From CAVXEH01 sp963805305 (GTDB lineage Bacteria; Chloroflexota; Limnocylindria; QHBO01): a DNA stretch of 64,000 nucleotides. The stretch is taken from contig CAWDTM010000008.1 of NCBI GenBank assembly GCA_963805305.1, positions 1-64,000 of the forward strand, read 5' to 3'. The notes beneath the pieces are model-generated. The model was not told where the DNA came from, searched no databases, and was given only the letters and a program-made list of their open reading frames with translations. The translations under genes were made by a program, and so were the position numbers. This document shows, piece after piece, positions 1 through 6,497 of this stretch (position 1 is its first letter; the number at the start of each line of letters is the position of its first letter).

Positions 1-12
1 CAATTCCCACTT

Positions 13-47
13 CGGGCCCCGATTTGAGCGTGAATCGAGGCCTTTTT
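13..47 (+). repeat. Dispersed hairpin repeat, copy A (cut by window edge)
   Basis: Imperfect inverted repeat with arms 15-24 and 33-42 (one mismatch) around an 8-nt loop, followed by a run of five T. It matches the hairpin core of copies B-E and shares a downstream CGTGTC with C and E. The conserved GGTACC that precedes the other copies would lie outside the window. The T-run means this copy could also act as a rho-independent terminator for rightward transcripts. Confidence 0.55.
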
Positions 48-88
48 CGTGTCCGCGGAATCCGCCGTACCCACATCTGTATCCTCAA

Positions 89-273
89 ACGACCGCTCAG
101 CACGCCGTCGAGCCGGCGCACCGCGTCGGCCTGATGGTCGGCATGACGTGCGAGTAGCGATCGAGGGTGATCGCCACGCTGAAATGGCCCAGCATCTCGG
201 ACACGACCTTGGGGTTCGCCCCGGCGGTGAGCATCAGCGTGGCGGCCGTGTGGCGCAGGTCGTGGCACGGCGG
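89..273 (-). pseudogene. Tyrosine recombinase (phage integrase) C-terminal remnant
   Basis: The reverse strand encodes the last part of a tyrosine recombinase catalytic domain. Visible are HDLRHTAATLML (catalytic His/Arg box), KVVSEMLGH and the DRYSHVMP box with the nucleophilic Tyr. All upstream sequence is missing: the 3' end of the neighbouring sigma gene begins at 322. After MPTI the frame shifts; in the next frame a typical integrase tail, QADAVRRLDGVL, continues. A lost base near 131-135 explains this. The remnant cannot encode a working integrase and marks an old integration event. Confidence 0.8.
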
Positions 274-321
274 TCCCCCGAGCACGATGACGGCACGCCG
301 AGGGAATGGCACCATCCAGCC

Positions 322-1311
322 TCAGGTACTGAGCTTCGTCGGGAGTTCGAAGCGGGCGTAGAGGCTCGGATCCAGGAAGCGGGTGAGATCGACTATGCCG
401 CCCCTCGTGACGGTGACAAGCCAGAGGCCGGCGGGCGTTGCGGGGGAACCAGGGCCATCGGCGTAGTAGGCGGCGAAGGCAGGGTGGCCGTTGGCGCGGG
501 TGGGGAGGAGGCGCACCTCTCGGCCGGCGCGCCACGTGAAGCTCGCCAGCAGGAAGCCCGCGATCGCCTCTCTGCCTCGGTACCGGTGCGGCGCCGGGGG
601 CATGGACAGCCACGCATCGTCGGTCAGCAGCGCCACGATGCCCTGGACATCGCCGGCCACGTATGCCTTGGCGAAGCGGCTGCTTAGGGCCCGTTCGACG
701 CCTGCGGCAGGGCGTCCGTGTGTCCCGGCGGCGACCGCCATCCCGGATCGCCTGGCTGCCGCCCTGGCCCGCTGGAGCGTGCCCTTCACGCCGGTCTCCG
801 TGGTGTCCAGCATTGCAGCGACTTCCCGGCTGCTGAATCCGAGGACGTCGCGCAGCACGAGTGTGGCGGTCTGGCGCGGTGCCATCCGCTGTAGGGCGGC
901 GATGAACGCCAGCTCGATCGTTTCGACGGCCTGGAGGTGGTGGTCGGGCGCCTCGACCAGGCTATCGGGCAGCGGCTCGAGCGAGGGGATCTCATCGCGG
1001 GTGGTAGGTTCAGGAGGCTCGAAGGGCGGGATCGGCTCGGTAGGGATGCGCCGTCTCCGGTCGCGCCGGGCGTTGAGGCATCGGTTGGTCGCGATCCGAT
1101 ACAGCCACGACCGCACCGATGCGCGCTGCTCGAACCGCTCGAGGGCGCGCCAGGCGGCCAGCAGCGTCTCCTGGACCGCATCCTCCGCATCGGTCAGGGA
1201 GCCGAGCATGCGGTAGCAGTGGACGTGGAGCTCCCGCCGATACGGTTCGGTCAGCTCGCGAAAGGCCTCCTCGTCACCGATGCGCGCCCGCGCCAGGGCC
1301 GTGTTGGTCAT
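322..1311 (-). CDS. ECF RNA polymerase sigma factor with C-terminal SnoaL-like domain
   Basis: A 329-residue extracytoplasmic-function sigma factor. Region 2 covers about residues 14-80 (AFRELTEPYRR, DAEDAVQETLLAAWR, SVRSWLYRIATNRCLN). Region 4 covers about 145-195 (LPxRQxAxLVLRDVLGFSSREVA). The last ~125 residues form an SnoaL/NTF2-like domain, as in the SigJ/TIGR02960-type sigma factors, where it takes the place of a separate anti-sigma factor. The frame extends upstream to 1386, but the sigma-2 region fits the ATG at 1311. A small SnoaL-like gene is divergent from it. The target promoters are unknown. Confidence 0.85.
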   Translation of the reverse strand: MTNTALARARIGDEEAFRELTEPYRRELHVHCYRMLGSLTDAEDAVQETLLAAWRALERFEQRASVRSWLYRIATNRCLNARRDRRRRIPTEPIPPFEPPEPTTRDEIPSLEPLPDSLVEAPDHHLQAVETIELAFIAALQRMAPRQTATLVLRDVLGFSSREVAAMLDTTETGVKGTLQRARAAARRSGMAVAAGTHGRPAAGVERALSSRFAKAYVAGDVQGIVALLTDDAWLSMPPAPHRYRGREAIAGFLLASFTWRAGREVRLLPTRANGHPAFAAYYADGPGSPATPAGLWLVTVTRGGIVDLTRFLDPSLYARFELPTKLST

Positions 1312-1384
1312 GGTCGACAGCATGCCACGCCGTTCCGATTGCGGCCGGATGGGTGTCTTCATGGGCATGCAAATGGAGAGCCCC

Positions 1385-1753
1385 ATGACCGATACCGACA
1401 GCCCGGCCCTGCAGACTTGGCTGGCCTACTACCAGGCGTGGATCAGCGGCGACGTCGACGCGGCCATGCGCTACGTAGCCGATGACATCGTGTGTGACGC
1501 CCCAGCAGGACGCCTTGAAGGAGCCGCTGCCTACCGCGAGTTCATCGGTCCGTTCACCCGGATCCTAAGGAGTTCATCGGTCATCGCCGCCTTCGGCGAC
1601 GAGGAGACCGCGCTCGCGATGTACGACGCCGAGACGGTGCCGGTGCCGGATGCGCCGGGTGCCGAGTGCGTTACCGTGCGCGGCGGCAAGATCGTGCGCA
1701 GCCGCTTCCTGTTCGACCGGGCGCCGTTCGACGCCGCCCGCCGCCCCGGCTAG
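1385..1753 (+). CDS. SnoaL-like (NTF2-fold) protein
   Basis: A 122-residue single-domain protein of the SnoaL/NTF2-like fold. Typical features are LQTWLAYYQAWISGDVDAAM near the N-terminus, a DDIVCDAPAGRLEGAAAYREF segment and a terminal VRGGKIVRSRFLFDRAPF. The start chosen is the ATG at 1385, with GGAG about 8 nt upstream; in-frame ATGs exist further upstream. It is divergent from the sigma factor that carries the same fold at its C-terminus, so a regulatory link or shared ancestry is plausible. Substrate and reaction cannot be told from the sequence. Confidence 0.7.
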   Translation: MTDTDSPALQTWLAYYQAWISGDVDAAMRYVADDIVCDAPAGRLEGAAAYREFIGPFTRILRSSSVIAAFGDEETALAMYDAETVPVPDAPGAECVTVRGGKIVRSRFLFDRAPFDAARRPG

Positions 1754-1911
1754 AGGCGACCGGAAGCGCTACCGACGCCGAACCAGAATCCATCCAGCGG
1801 CGTCACGGTGCGCTGTTCTGGGAGCTCATGCCAGAACGCCGGGCGTTGCAGGTCTGGGCGATATGGGAACGGGTCGCGATCTCACGCTCGTGGCGAGGTA
1901 AACGGGCCGTC

Positions 1912-1945
1912 TAGCCAGCATAGCGCTACCACGCTATGCTGGCTA
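1912..1945 (+). promoter_or_regulatory. Palindromic operator and -10 element of toxin-antitoxin module 1
   Basis: A perfect inverted repeat with 14-bp arms TAGCCAGCATAGCG (1912-1925) and its complement (1932-1945), 6-bp spacer. It ends one base before the antitoxin ATG. The right arm contains TATGCT (1935-1940), a good -10 box exactly 6 nt from the ATG. There is no Shine-Dalgarno sequence, so the transcript is probably leaderless and binding of the antitoxin to the palindrome would block it. Confidence 0.7.
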
Positions 1946-1946
1946 C

Positions 1947-2201
1947 ATGCAAGGCAGCGCCAAGCGCAAGGTCACGCTCTACGTCGACGAGGACGTGCTG
2001 CGGGCTGCCCGTGTGCGGGCCGCTCGCACGGACAAGCGTGACTCGGAGGTCGTCGAGGAGGCACTGCGCGCCTACCTCGGATTTGACGTCCTGGAGCGGG
2101 TTTGGGCCCGCAGCAATCTGAGCGAGGACGAGGCGATGCGGCTGGCGGTGAGCGAGACGCACGCCGTCCGCCGAGAGCGGCGTGCCACGCGCGGTTCTTG
2201 A
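1947..2201 (+). CDS. Ribbon-helix-helix antitoxin of a PIN-type module
   Basis: An 84-residue protein. It begins with the basic beta strand KRKVTLYVDEDVLRAARVRAA, typical of CopG/Arc-type ribbon-helix-helix DNA-binding domains, and its acidic C-terminal half would wrap the toxin. It overlaps the PIN toxin start by 20 nt, the usual antitoxin-first order. It should bind both the toxin and the palindrome ending at its own start codon. It is a paralogue of the antitoxin at 16944: both share the RAARVRAAR/VKVRAARSG and EEALR..LGxDLLxRxW patterns. Confidence 0.85.
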   Translation: MQGSAKRKVTLYVDEDVLRAARVRAARTDKRDSEVVEEALRAYLGFDVLERVWARSNLSEDEAMRLAVSETHAVRRERRATRGS

Positions 2202-2598
2202 CACCAACGTCCTCGTCTCAGCCCTGATCACACCCCAGGGGGCGAGCGCGCAGTTGCTGCTTGAGCTGCGCGATGGGGCGTTCGAGCTGGTGGTCACGCC
2301 GATGCTGCTGGCCGAGCTGGACGAGGTGCTTCATCGCCCGAAGTTCCGCCGCATCCTGTCGACGCCGGAGATCGACGGCTATGTCGCGCTGATCCGCCAT
2401 GAGTGCATCGTGATGGAGGACCCCGCGCCGTCATCCGATCCTCTCGCTGCCGATCCGGATGACGAGTACCTGATCGATCTGGCGCGCGCCGCCCGGGTCG
2501 ACGCGCTTGTCTCGGGTGACACCCACCTGCTCGCGCTGCGGGGCCGGGTGCCGGTCATGAATCCCCGCGAGTTCCTCGATTCCTTGGAAGGTCCATGA
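2182..2598 (+). CDS. PIN-domain toxin (VapC-like ribonuclease, COG1569 type)
   Basis: A 138-residue PIN-fold protein with a GTG start. The metal-binding acidic residues are visible as Asp7 (AVLDTNVLVSAL), Glu45 (LLAELDEVL), Asp94 (DPDDEYLIDLA) and Asp113 (SGDTHLL). Family members cleave RNA when not bound by their antitoxin. It is translationally coupled to the ribbon-helix-helix antitoxin upstream. About 100 nt downstream lies a long inverted repeat and copy B of the dispersed repeat, the same order as in module 2 near 17.2 kb. Confidence 0.88.
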   Translation: MPRAVLDTNVLVSALITPQGASAQLLLELRDGAFELVVTPMLLAELDEVLHRPKFRRILSTPEIDGYVALIRHECIVMEDPAPSSDPLAADPDDEYLIDLARAARVDALVSGDTHLLALRGRVPVMNPREFLDSLEGP

Positions 2599-2654
2599 CC
2601 CGGCGCGAGGCTCCCGCGGCTACCGTCTTGAACCCTTATGAATCCTGTCTCATG

Positions 2655-2709
2655 CGTCTCATGTGTCTCCTGGTAGCACTGGGTAGACGCGGCTGAGACA
2701 CATGAGACG
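2655..2709. repeat. 15-bp perfect inverted repeat downstream of toxin module 1
   Basis: CGTCTCATGTGTCTC (2655-2669) and its exact complement (2695-2709) flank a 25-bp spacer. The right arm runs directly into repeat copy B. Copy D keeps a diverged form of the right arm (ATGAGACAC) but no left arm. It might be a recombination or recognition site, or simply a stem-loop in RNA; sequence alone does not decide. Confidence 0.6.
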
Positions 2710-2825
2710 GTTCACCAGGAATCCGGTATGCGGTACCAAATCCGTCAGTTTCGGCCCTATCTGAGCTCAGATCGGGCCGTTTCCCTGCCCGCCGAACGCG
2801 GTCTGGTCCCTTATCTGATCCCTTA
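2702..2825 (+). repeat. Dispersed hairpin repeat, copy B
   Basis: This copy aligns over about 124 bp with copy D. Shared parts in order are ATGAGAC, TTCAC.AGGAATCCGG, ATGCGGTACCAA, a hairpin, CTGCCCGC and GTCCCTTAT. The hairpin arms are 2752-2765 and 2766-2779 (14 bp, one mismatch). GGTACC at 2732-2737 lies 14 nt before the hairpin, close to the spacing in copies C, D and E. Confidence 0.7.
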
Positions 2826-3230
2826 TGCCGATTTGTCGAGGGGGCGGGGGCGGCGACGGAGCGCCCCGCTGGGTGCGTCCGTCCTCGGGGAGTTCACCGG
2901 TTGCTCGGATGAGGCCCGACCCCTTGCCTCACATACGCTTCGACCCAGCGATCGGCCATCCTCGACGACCTGCTGACCGCCTTGACGCCAAGTCATACGC
3001 TCGGCGCACCGCTCCCGAGGAGGAAGGCCAGATCATCGCCCGCGTCCTGCGCGGTGAGGTTGACCCGAACCGGGTGGACGCCGTCATCGATGCATACCAA
3101 ACCGACGACCCGCGGATCTGGTGTCGGTGAGCTCGTGGCGTCTCCGACGCAGGGCCGCTGGAGCGGCTGCTACCATTGTGCGTCTGCGCCAGATCGTAGG
3201 GCGCCGGAAGCGGAAGGGAGGTGTTCACCG
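2826..3230. other. Intergenic stretch without a recognised gene
   Basis: No convincing gene. One forward frame between about 2930 and 3130 reads like a protein fragment (EEEGQIIARVLRGEVDPNRV), but has no plausible start and no family match I recognise. It may be a decayed gene end. Confidence 0.4.
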
Positions 3231-3281
3231 ATGACCCAGCGTGACCACCGCTTCCGCGCAGCCGTGCTCGAAGCCGCCTGA
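3231..3281 (+). CDS. Possible 16-residue leader peptide
   Basis: A 16-codon open frame (MTQRDHRFRAAVLEAA) with a strong Shine-Dalgarno GGGAGGTG 7 nt before the ATG, ending 62 nt before the acetyltransferase start. The arms CGGAAGCG (3205-3212) and CGCTTCCG (3249-3256) could fold over the ribosome-binding site. It may be a regulatory leader or may be chance; its only support is the Shine-Dalgarno sequence and the hairpin. Confidence 0.3.
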   Translation: MTQRDHRFRAAVLEAA

Positions 3282-3343
3282 GGACACACGATCCGCGGCC
3301 GTTCCCATCTGCGTCGGAAGCCCCCTCTTTCCGGAGGATGCAG

Positions 3344-4303
3344 ATGAACGACCTGGAGATCCGCCCGCTGCGCTCGGGGGAGGAGCATCTCTTCACCGCG
3401 TACCCGTGGCCGACGGTCCCCGAGGTGGGCTACGAGGCTCGCATCAGCTACGCGGAGCGTTCGGCGCGCAACGAGTACCGGCCTGAGCACACCTGGGTGG
3501 CGATCCGCGACGGTGCGGTCGTGGCCCGCGCGGCCTGGTGGGCCGGTCCCACCGATGATCTTCCCGGAGCGCTCGACTGGCTTGAGGCCGCCCCCGAACC
3601 GGACCAGCAAGAGCTCGCGACCGCGCTGCTGCGGGCGGCCCATGAGCGAGTCCGCAACGCCGACGGCGACCTGCCCGACTACCACCTGCTGCTGCCTCCC
3701 GACTGGAAGGAGCGTCCAGAGATCCGGGCAGCGGCCGAGTACCGCCTGGCCGCCGCCACAGACGCGGGCCTCAAGCCATTCGTGGAGCGCATCAGCTACC
3801 GATGGTCAGCCCAGACCGATGGCCTCCCCGAGCGCGGCGATCGTCTTCGCTTCGAGCCGGCCGATGACGCAGCCTTCCTGCCGGCCCTGCGCGCGGTGCT
3901 CGAAGGCACGCTCGACGCGTACAGCCGCCGGGACATCGCTACGCACGGGCGGGACGAAGCCGCGGCGCTCCAGCTCCGGGAGCTGCACTGGTTCCCCTCA
4001 CCGCGCGAGTGGTGGCAGCTGGCCTCGACGCCGACAGGGGAGCTGGTGGGCCTCATCGTCCCCGCGCGCAACTACACGATGCCAACCATCGGCTATCTGG
4101 GCGTGGTGCCCGATCAGCGTGGCCATGGCTACGTGAACGACCTCTTGGCCGAGATGGCCTGGCGCCTGGCGGAGCTTGCGCCGAGCGAGGAGGTCGGCGC
4201 CGACACCGACGTCGGCAACCTCCCTATGGCACGTGCGTTCGCGCGCGCCGGCTTCCGGACCGACGCCGCCCGGATCGTGATGACGGAACACGGTATCGAG
4301 TGA
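3344..4303 (+). CDS. GNAT-family N-acetyltransferase
   Basis: A 319-residue protein whose C-terminal third is a GNAT fold. The acetyl-CoA-binding segment IGYLGVVPDQRGHGYVNDLLAEM carries the Q/RxxGxG/A loop, followed by the usual TDVGNLPMARAFARAGF. The N-terminal ~180 residues resemble a second, degenerate GNAT domain (RPLRSGEEHLF, PEHTWVAIRDGAVVARAAWWAG). ATG 3344 is chosen because GGAGG sits 6 nt upstream; the in-frame ATG at 3338 touches that motif. The acceptor substrate is unknown. Confidence 0.8.
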   Translation: MNDLEIRPLRSGEEHLFTAYPWPTVPEVGYEARISYAERSARNEYRPEHTWVAIRDGAVVARAAWWAGPTDDLPGALDWLEAAPEPDQQELATALLRAAHERVRNADGDLPDYHLLLPPDWKERPEIRAAAEYRLAAATDAGLKPFVERISYRWSAQTDGLPERGDRLRFEPADDAAFLPALRAVLEGTLDAYSRRDIATHGRDEAAALQLRELHWFPSPREWWQLASTPTGELVGLIVPARNYTMPTIGYLGVVPDQRGHGYVNDLLAEMAWRLAELAPSEEVGADTDVGNLPMARAFARAGFRTDAARIVMTEHGIE

Positions 4304-4828
4304 GGCCTCCGCCACCTGAGCGCGGTCGTCGCGAACGACGCCCTTCCGCAGGAGCGCCTCGGGGCGTGCTCGATGACCGCCCAGTGCGGGTGGGGCCGTC
4401 GGACATGGGTAGTCGACGGAGACAGACCGGTCTATATCGGCATTCGCGGAGGTCGACGCGTGGCACGCTCAGAATCGGGCCTTCTGCCTGGTCAACGGGC
4501 TGTTTGACCGATCGACCATCGCGTTCGGGTGGCATCGTCACCAGAACCCGGTTCGGCGGCCAGAGCCTTTCGGCCCGCTGGTCAGAGGACCTTCTGCATG
4601 CCGCCGCTCATCGGCCGCCGATGCTGCCGAGTACCGTGTGTGCGGACCTCTTCCGGAAAGACACCGACACTCCGAGGTGTCCGGCAGTGACAATCCCGTC
4701 CGAGTGCGGCGGCTCTCCGCGTGCTTGACCCCCAATCTGACCACTATTGCCAGCCATCTCCTGGCGGCCTGTGGCGGCTTCTACCCGCATCGTCGCGCTC
4801 ACAGTACCCCATGGCTGCCCCGTACACC
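4304..4828. other. Intergenic stretch without a recognised gene
   Basis: About 520 bp between the acetyltransferase and repeat copy C. Open frames exist on both strands but none shows a domain, start signal or composition that I would call a gene. Confidence 0.4.
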
Positions 4829-4910
4829 GATTCCGGTATGCGGTACCAACCAACTCGGTCGGGGCCCGATTCGCGCTCAGGATCGGGTCGTTCACGTGTC
4901 TTTTCGGGAG
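4829..4910 (+). repeat. Dispersed hairpin repeat, copy C
   Basis: Begins with ATTCCGGTATGCGGTACCAA, nearly identical to copies B and D. GGTACC is at 4842-4847. The hairpin arms CCCGATTC (4865-4872) and GGATCGGG (4880-4887) have one mismatch. The downstream CGTGTC is shared with copies A and E. It has the same orientation as the other copies. Confidence 0.7.
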
Positions 4911-4963
4911 CATCCACCGACCCGGCCGGCCTGGTCGTACCCGTTGCCCAGGCGCTCGCCTCC

Positions 4964-6118
4964 TCACTCGGCACCTGAGGCTGGCACTCCTTGAGGCCGA
5001 TGATCCTCCGGCGAAGCCTCTGCCGTTTCGCGCACGGTGACGACATTGAACGCACTGACAGGGCGCTGGAGTCCTTTCAGTTGAAGTTCGCCCACCGGGT
5101 CGACCTCGACATCGTCCTCCACCTCGGCGTAGAGTCGCTGCGAGATCAGGATCTGGCCGCCGAGTGCGGTGTCGGAGAGCCGTGCGGCCAGGTTGGTCAC
5201 ACCGCCGATGGCCGCATAGTCAGATCGCGCCTCGAAGCCCACCTGGCCACACGTGGCGTAGCCCAGCGCCACTCCGATGCCCATGTCAAGGTCATGCCCG
5301 CGTTTGCGCCACATCGGCGTCAGTCGCGCCGTTTCCTCCCTCAGCGCGCAGGCAAGTCGAACGGCACGCAGCGGGGCGTCGGGTATCTCGATCGGGTCGT
5401 TGAAGAAGAGCTGAACGCCGTCACCCTCGAGAAAGCCGACAGTGGCGTCGAAGCGACTCACCAGGCGGCCGATGGTGGCGTGGAATTCGCCCAGCACGCG
5501 CATCAGCTCCTCTGGCTCCACCGCGTCGACGAACCTCGTCCAGCCGCGCAGGTCGGCGAACAGCATCGCCACCTCCCGTCGGTGGCTGGCGAGGATCGAT
5601 TCATCGCCAGACGAGATGATTGCCTTCGCCAGCTGAGGCGACAGGAAGCGCTCCAGGCGGTGGACGCGCCCAAGCTCCGCAACCTGCAGACGCACGCGCT
5701 CCTCCAGCGTCCGATTGAGCTCATTGATCGCATCGTGGTAACGCTTGATGCGCAGCAGCGAGTGCACCCGCGCGAACAACTCGTCCTGGTCGAACGGCTT
5801 GGCAATGAAGTCATCGGCGCCCGCCTCGAGGCCGCGCGTCTTCTCTGACCCCACTTCCGCGGTCAGCATGATGATCGGCAGGACGGCGGTCTCCTCGTTG
5901 CGACGGAGCTCTCGGCACACCTCGTAGCCGTCGGGTGGAGGCATGAGCACATCCAGGAGGACGAGATCAGGTTTGGCCGTTGCGACCAGCTCCAGCGCCG
6001 AGGCGCCGTCATTGGCACTGATGACGTGGTAGTCGCGGCTGGTCAGCAACGCCTCGAGCAGGCGCACGTTCTCTCGCACGTCGTCGACCACGAGGATGCG
6101 GGCGCCCTCATCGGTCAT
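4964..6118 (-). CDS. Response regulator with class III nucleotide cyclase output domain
   Basis: A 384-residue fusion of a receiver domain (residues 6-125: phospho-acceptor Asp56 in LVLLDVLMP, Lys107 in AKPFD), a coiled-coil-like linker (130-160) and a class III adenylate/guanylate cyclase domain (185-360). Metal-binding residues Asp189 (FADLRGWTRF) and Asp233 (EGDGVQLFF) and the transition-state residues Asn309 and Arg313 (NLAARL) are present. The usual substrate-selecting Lys before GDG appears as Gly, so cAMP or cGMP specificity cannot be read. It overlaps the upstream single receiver by 4 nt and probably makes a second messenger on command from the neighbouring kinase. Confidence 0.88.
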   Translation of the reverse strand: MTDEGARILVVDDVRENVRLLEALLTSRDYHVISANDGASALELVATAKPDLVLLDVLMPPPDGYEVCRELRRNEETAVLPIIMLTAEVGSEKTRGLEAGADDFIAKPFDQDELFARVHSLLRIKRYHDAINELNRTLEERVRLQVAELGRVHRLERFLSPQLAKAIISSGDESILASHRREVAMLFADLRGWTRFVDAVEPEELMRVLGEFHATIGRLVSRFDATVGFLEGDGVQLFFNDPIEIPDAPLRAVRLACALREETARLTPMWRKRGHDLDMGIGVALGYATCGQVGFEARSDYAAIGGVTNLAARLSDTALGGQILISQRLYAEVEDDVEVDPVGELQLKGLQRPVSAFNVVTVRETAEASPEDHRPQGVPASGAE

Positions 6119-6495
6119 CGACCGCCTCCCTCGCAGAACCGCGAGACGGTATCCAGGAGCTCATCAACGTCGACCGGCTTGGAAAGATAGCCGTCGAACC
6201 CTGCTTGCATGAAGCGTTCGCGGTCGCCTTTCATCGCCTGGGCGGTGACGGCCAGTACCGGGATACCCGCCGCACGCGCATCCGCTCGCAATCGACGTAA
6301 CGCCTCCAGGCCGTCCATGTCCGGGAGGCGGATGTCCATCAAGACGAGAGCCGGCGAATGCTCGACGGCCAGCGCCAGCGCGCGAGCAGCCGACGATGCC
6401 TCGAGGGTGCGATATCCCGTCGCCTGGAGCACGTCGCGAAACAGCTTCATGTTCTTCTCGTTGTCCTCGACCACCAGGATCTGCTCGCCTGCCAC
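6115..6495 (-). CDS. Single-domain response regulator (DivK/CheY-like)
   Basis: A 126-residue stand-alone receiver domain. It has the acidic pocket Glu10/Asp11 (VVEDNEKN), phospho-acceptor Asp54 (VLMDIRLPDMDG), Thr84 in AVTAQAMKG and Lys106 (SKPVD). It lies between the histidine kinase (2-nt gap) and the receiver-cyclase (4-nt overlap), so all three are almost certainly one transcript. It could relay phosphate or compete with the cyclase for the kinase. It has no output domain. Confidence 0.88.
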   Translation of the reverse strand: MAGEQILVVEDNEKNMKLFRDVLQATGYRTLEASSAARALALAVEHSPALVLMDIRLPDMDGLEALRRLRADARAAGIPVLAVTAQAMKGDRERFMQAGFDGYLSKPVDVDELLDTVSRFCEGGGR

Positions 6496-6497
6496 AG

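Noticed and set aside
1666..1914. Open frame after the SnoaL-like gene
   Set aside because: It begins inside the SnoaL gene in another frame, has Arg/Pro-rich composition and no ribosome-binding site or family.
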